DNA of 28,472 nt, taken from positions 1 through 28,472 of the forward strand of contig JBEKJO010000072.1 in assembly GCA_050011195.1 (NCBI GenBank), given 5' to 3'. Source of the stretch: PALSA-1440 sp050011195 (GTDB lineage: Bacteria > Verrucomicrobiota > Verrucomicrobiia > Limisphaerales > UBA8199). The notes below the pieces were generated by a model that was given only the letters and a program-made list of their open reading frames with translations, was not told the DNA's origin and ran no database searches. A program made the position numbers and the translations under genes. Below are positions 26,112 to 28,472 of this stretch, piece by piece. Every line of letters starts with the position of its first letter. The first letter of the stretch is position 1.

Positions 26112-28103
26112 TCATCTGGTTGCGGGCTGAGCCGCCGGCCCGGTCTTAAACCGCGACTCGAAGGTTGAGTAGAAAGAATTGCCGGACGTGGCAGCGCGTG
26201 CTGTGGCGGCGATCCGCACCGAGACCATGCTTTGCGCGGGGAAACCCGCCCCTTCCGGCGTAAACGTCATCGTGTCCCGGGTCGGCGACCACGCGAGCGA
26301 ACCGGTCGCCGCCGGAACCGTCGAGAAGGCCGGCTCGACGGTGCGGGTGTCCATCGGCTGGCTGAACCGAATCACAATCGGCGTGGCCGTTCCGACGTTC
26401 TTTGAATCGTGCGCGGGCGTGATGCTGGTCACCACCGGATCAAGCGGCAGCATTTGGGACTGGGCGATGAATATCTTCGCTGCAGTACCCGGCACCGAGA
26501 TGGTCGGAGTGCGCGGCCCGGCAGTCACGGTCGCCGTCTCACTGGTGTCGAGCAGATTCACCAGCCGGGTGCCCGCCGGATAAATGGTCGGGCGGTCTGG
26601 CAAGGTCTGGCTTGATTTGGCCGTGTTGAATACCACAAAGACCTCCTGCGTGCCGAGCCGCCGCGCATAGGCGAACAGGCCCGGGCCATTGGGGTCGCAC
26701 CACAGGTTGGAATGCAGGCCCGTTTGCACCGCCGGATAAAGCCGCCGCAGGTTATTGAGCTTCGCAACCCATTGAAACAGCGGATGCGCCATGTTGAAAT
26801 TGTCCCCGAGCGACGGTCCTTGCTCAAATTGGCCGGCGAACATGTCCTCCCGGTCGTAGGGATCGTTGCCGCCGTTGAAGGCCTGCTCCGTGCCGTAGTA
26901 CAGGCACGGGATGCCGCGCGCCGTGTAAAGGAAGACCAGCGCCACCTTGAGCCGGCTGGCATTGTTGTTGGCGTTGGCGGCATTGAGGAATCGGGGCTGG
27001 TCGTGATTGTCGAGAAAAGTCACCAGCCGCATTTGGGCGCACGGGTCGTAGTTGCCGGCGATGGCGGCGTAGCGATCTTCCAGTTGCCGGGTGTTGCCCG
27101 TCGCCCTGGCAAACACGCTGTTGATCCTGAAGTAAAGGGGGTAATCCAACACTGAATCCAGCGCAAACGGACCGCCGGCCTTCGTGCCCGTGTACGAGCC
27201 GCACTTCCGATCCGAACCGTCGTACACCTCGCCGAACATGAAGAAGTCTGGTTTCCCGAGCGCGGCAGCGCAGGCGCGCACCGGGGGACACCACTTCTGC
27301 CAGAACCCCATTTCGACGTGCTTGACGGTGTCGATGCGGAAGCCGTCAAACCCGGCCTCCCGGATCCAATACTCGTATATCTCGATCATCCGCTCCCGCA
27401 CATAGTTGCTCTCGGTCCTGAAATCATCCAACCCGCTCAGCTCGCCCAATTCGACCTGGGTCGCATCCCTGAAGTCCCGGATGAAGCCGTTGTTGTGAAA
27501 GAGGGCGGAGAGCGTGGTGTTGGTGGCGTTGAGGTCAAACGGCGGAGGGTATTGCCGGTCGGGATTGTGAAAGCGGAGGGTGTAGCCGCCGGGCGGGCGC
27601 TTGAAATTCGGATAGCCGGGATCGCCGCTGTCAACGAGGTCGCCGCCATGGTTCACCACCACGTCGTCGATGACCAGTATCCCGCGCGCGTGCGCCGCCC
27701 GGATCATCTGCTGCAAATCCGCCAGCGTGCCCCAATGCGGGTCAACCTGGTAAAAGTCCCGCCCGGCGTAGCCGTGGAACTCGCCCTGTGCATTCAGCAC
27801 GACCGGTGAAATCCAGATCGCCGTCGCGCCGAGGGCTTTGATGTAATCGAGTTTCTGCTCGATGCCCTTGAAATCACCGCCATGAACTGAGGTTCCACTG
27901 TGGCCGCTTGGGTCATAGTTGCCGTCGGCGTTGTTGTTGCCAGGGTCGCCGTCGTAGAAGCGGTCGGTGATAATCTGATAGATGCTCTGACGCTGCCAGA
28001 ATTCAGGGGTTTGGCTGGCGCGGGCCAGGGTCGCGGGAAAGGTGGTCGCGATGAAAACGCTCGCCCCTGCGAGGCCACGCAACAATCTGGCGCTATGGTT
28101 CAA
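26112..28103 (-). CDS. Secreted GH13 alpha-amylase with C-terminal Ig-like domain
   Basis: Hydrolyses alpha-1,4 glucans outside the cytoplasm. The 663-residue product has a signal peptide (to about ARAS, residue 30), the GH13 barrel (IYQIITDRFYDGDPGNNNADG; GILVIDDVVVNHGGDL; GFRIDTVKH with nucleophile Asp258; FGEVYDG with acid Glu292; TFLDNHDQPRF with Asp368), a beta-sandwich C domain, and from about residue 555 an SbsA/Big_5-type Ig-like domain (VVTSITPAHDSKNVGTATPIVIRFSQPMD). All three catalytic acids are present. The barrel start resembles that of bacterial amylases related to cyclodextrin glucanotransferases. The frame has no ATG before the signal peptide; TTG at 28101-28103 is the longest start and the true one is uncertain. 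Stands alone on its strand after the nucleotidyltransferase. Confidence 0.93.
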   Translation of the reverse strand: MNHSARLLRGLAGASVFIATTFPATLARASQTPEFWQRQSIYQIITDRFYDGDPGNNNADGNYDPSGHSGTSVHGGDFKGIEQKLDYIKALGATAIWISPVVLNAQGEFHGYAGRDFYQVDPHWGTLADLQQMIRAAHARGILVIDDVVVNHGGDLVDSGDPGYPNFKRPPGGYTLRFHNPDRQYPPPFDLNATNTTLSALFHNNGFIRDFRDATQVELGELSGLDDFRTESNYVRERMIEIYEYWIREAGFDGFRIDTVKHVEMGFWQKWCPPVRACAAALGKPDFFMFGEVYDGSDRKCGSYTGTKAGGPFALDSVLDYPLYFRINSVFARATGNTRQLEDRYAAIAGNYDPCAQMRLVTFLDNHDQPRFLNAANANNNASRLKVALVFLYTARGIPCLYYGTEQAFNGGNDPYDREDMFAGQFEQGPSLGDNFNMAHPLFQWVAKLNNLRRLYPAVQTGLHSNLWCDPNGPGLFAYARRLGTQEVFVVFNTAKSSQTLPDRPTIYPAGTRLVNLLDTSETATVTAGPRTPTISVPGTAAKIFIAQSQMLPLDPVVTSITPAHDSKNVGTATPIVIRFSQPMDTRTVEPAFSTVPAATGSLAWSPTRDTMTFTPEGAGFPAQSMVSVRIAATARAATSGNSFYSTFESRFKTGPAAQPATR

Positions 28104-28174
28104 TCGAGCTGTAGTTTAGAAGTCCAAGACTGGCACTTAAAGCAAGAAGGGAGCGGGCGATCCCTTTCGCCGCG

Positions 28175-28472
28175 TCATTTGGCGGCCATGTCAAGGGCCT
28201 TGTGGTAATCCTCGGGCCGGTCAATGTCCACCTCCAGCCCGGGATCGTCCACCTCGCAAAAGGTGACTTCTCGGGGCCGGGCGGCGAGAAACTCCTTCAG
28301 AGTCGCCGCCGTTGAGCCGGCCAGTTGCCGGAACTGGGTTTGGGGCAGCAGGACGGGATGGCGCCCCTGGCCGTGCCGGGCGGGCTGGCAGACTTTGGCG
28401 GGCTGCGCGGCGCTGAAATCAAGGACCCGCCGCAGAGTTTGCGGCTGCAAGTGCGGTTGATCTCCCAGCACA
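28175..28472 (-). CDS. MobA/MocA-like nucleotidyltransferase, partial
   Basis: C-terminal half of a nucleotidyltransferase that runs off the window end. It shows LGDQPHLQPQTLRRVLD (the metal-binding LGDQP motif of the NTP-transferase fold), the HGQGRHPVLLP segment, and the ending EVDDPGLEVDIDRPEDYHKAL. These are features of molybdenum cofactor cytidylyltransferase (MocA) and related NTP_transf_3 proteins; which substrate it uses cannot be told without the N-terminus (signature LAAGxSxRMG). The stop is at 28175-28177. Neighbours beyond the window would show whether it belongs to a molybdenum-enzyme cluster such as xanthine dehydrogenase maturation. Confidence 0.82.
   Translation of the reverse strand, partial: VLGDQPHLQPQTLRRVLDFSAAQPAKVCQPARHGQGRHPVLLPQTQFRQLAGSTAATLKEFLAARPREVTFCEVDDPGLEVDIDRPEDYHKALDMAAK

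Overview
The window looks like chromosomal DNA of a Verrucomicrobiota bacterium, most likely of the Pedosphaera/Limisphaerales type. This is an inference from gene content: high GC, a PEP-CTERM sorting signal, secreted DUF4838, DUF4091 and DUF4861 glycan-related proteins, a lipoprotein with a pseudopilin GspG-like domain, and many short palindromic repeats between genes. No rRNA, tRNA or CRISPR array was recognised, and no taxonomic marker is present, so the assignment is tentative.

Layout. At 1-5200 lie rpiB (-), a zinc alcohol dehydrogenase (+), a small zinc-ribbon membrane protein (-) and pyruvate phosphate dikinase (-), with a strong hairpin terminator after the last. At 5201-10314 is an accessory stretch: an 11-bp tandem repeat, palindromic elements, the remains of a PEP-CTERM repeat protein, three AT-richer genes for envelope-associated proteins of unknown function, a Verrucomicrobia-type protein of unknown function with an in-frame stop, and a repeat-rich non-coding stretch. 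At 10315-14160 is full-length cobalamin-dependent methionine synthase (metH), preceded by an ordered palindromic operator-like site. At 14174-15571 a RelE/ParE-type toxin-antitoxin pair is followed by a second, 96% identical copy of the last part of metH, and then by a 616-bp element with inverted ends. At 15615-19400 is a single-chain type IIG restriction-modification enzyme.

From 19400 to 25143 the content is secreted carbohydrate-active or glycan-associated proteins (DUF4838, DUF4091/GH123-like) mixed with gene debris: an alpha-L-rhamnosidase-like tail, a KduD-like dehydrogenase fragment on the opposite strand, and a truncated DUF4861 gene. Together these suggest the decaying remains of a pectin/rhamnogalacturonan-type utilisation locus. 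From 25186 to the end are a small conserved cytosolic protein, a two-domain protein of unknown function, a secreted GH13 alpha-amylase with a C-terminal Ig-like domain, and the partial end of a MobA/MocA-like nucleotidyltransferase.

The most unusual signal is at the 3' end of metH. The final 184 bp occur twice, 816 bp apart, around the toxin-antitoxin pair. Six of the seven differences are synonymous and the seventh is Val/Ile, so both copies appear to have evolved as working metH code before ending up side by side. This fits a toxin-antitoxin-bearing segment that entered the end of metH and supplied a replacement 3' end. The same metH gene carries five exact copies of a 7-bp repeat and a dispersed palindromic repeat inside its coding sequence.
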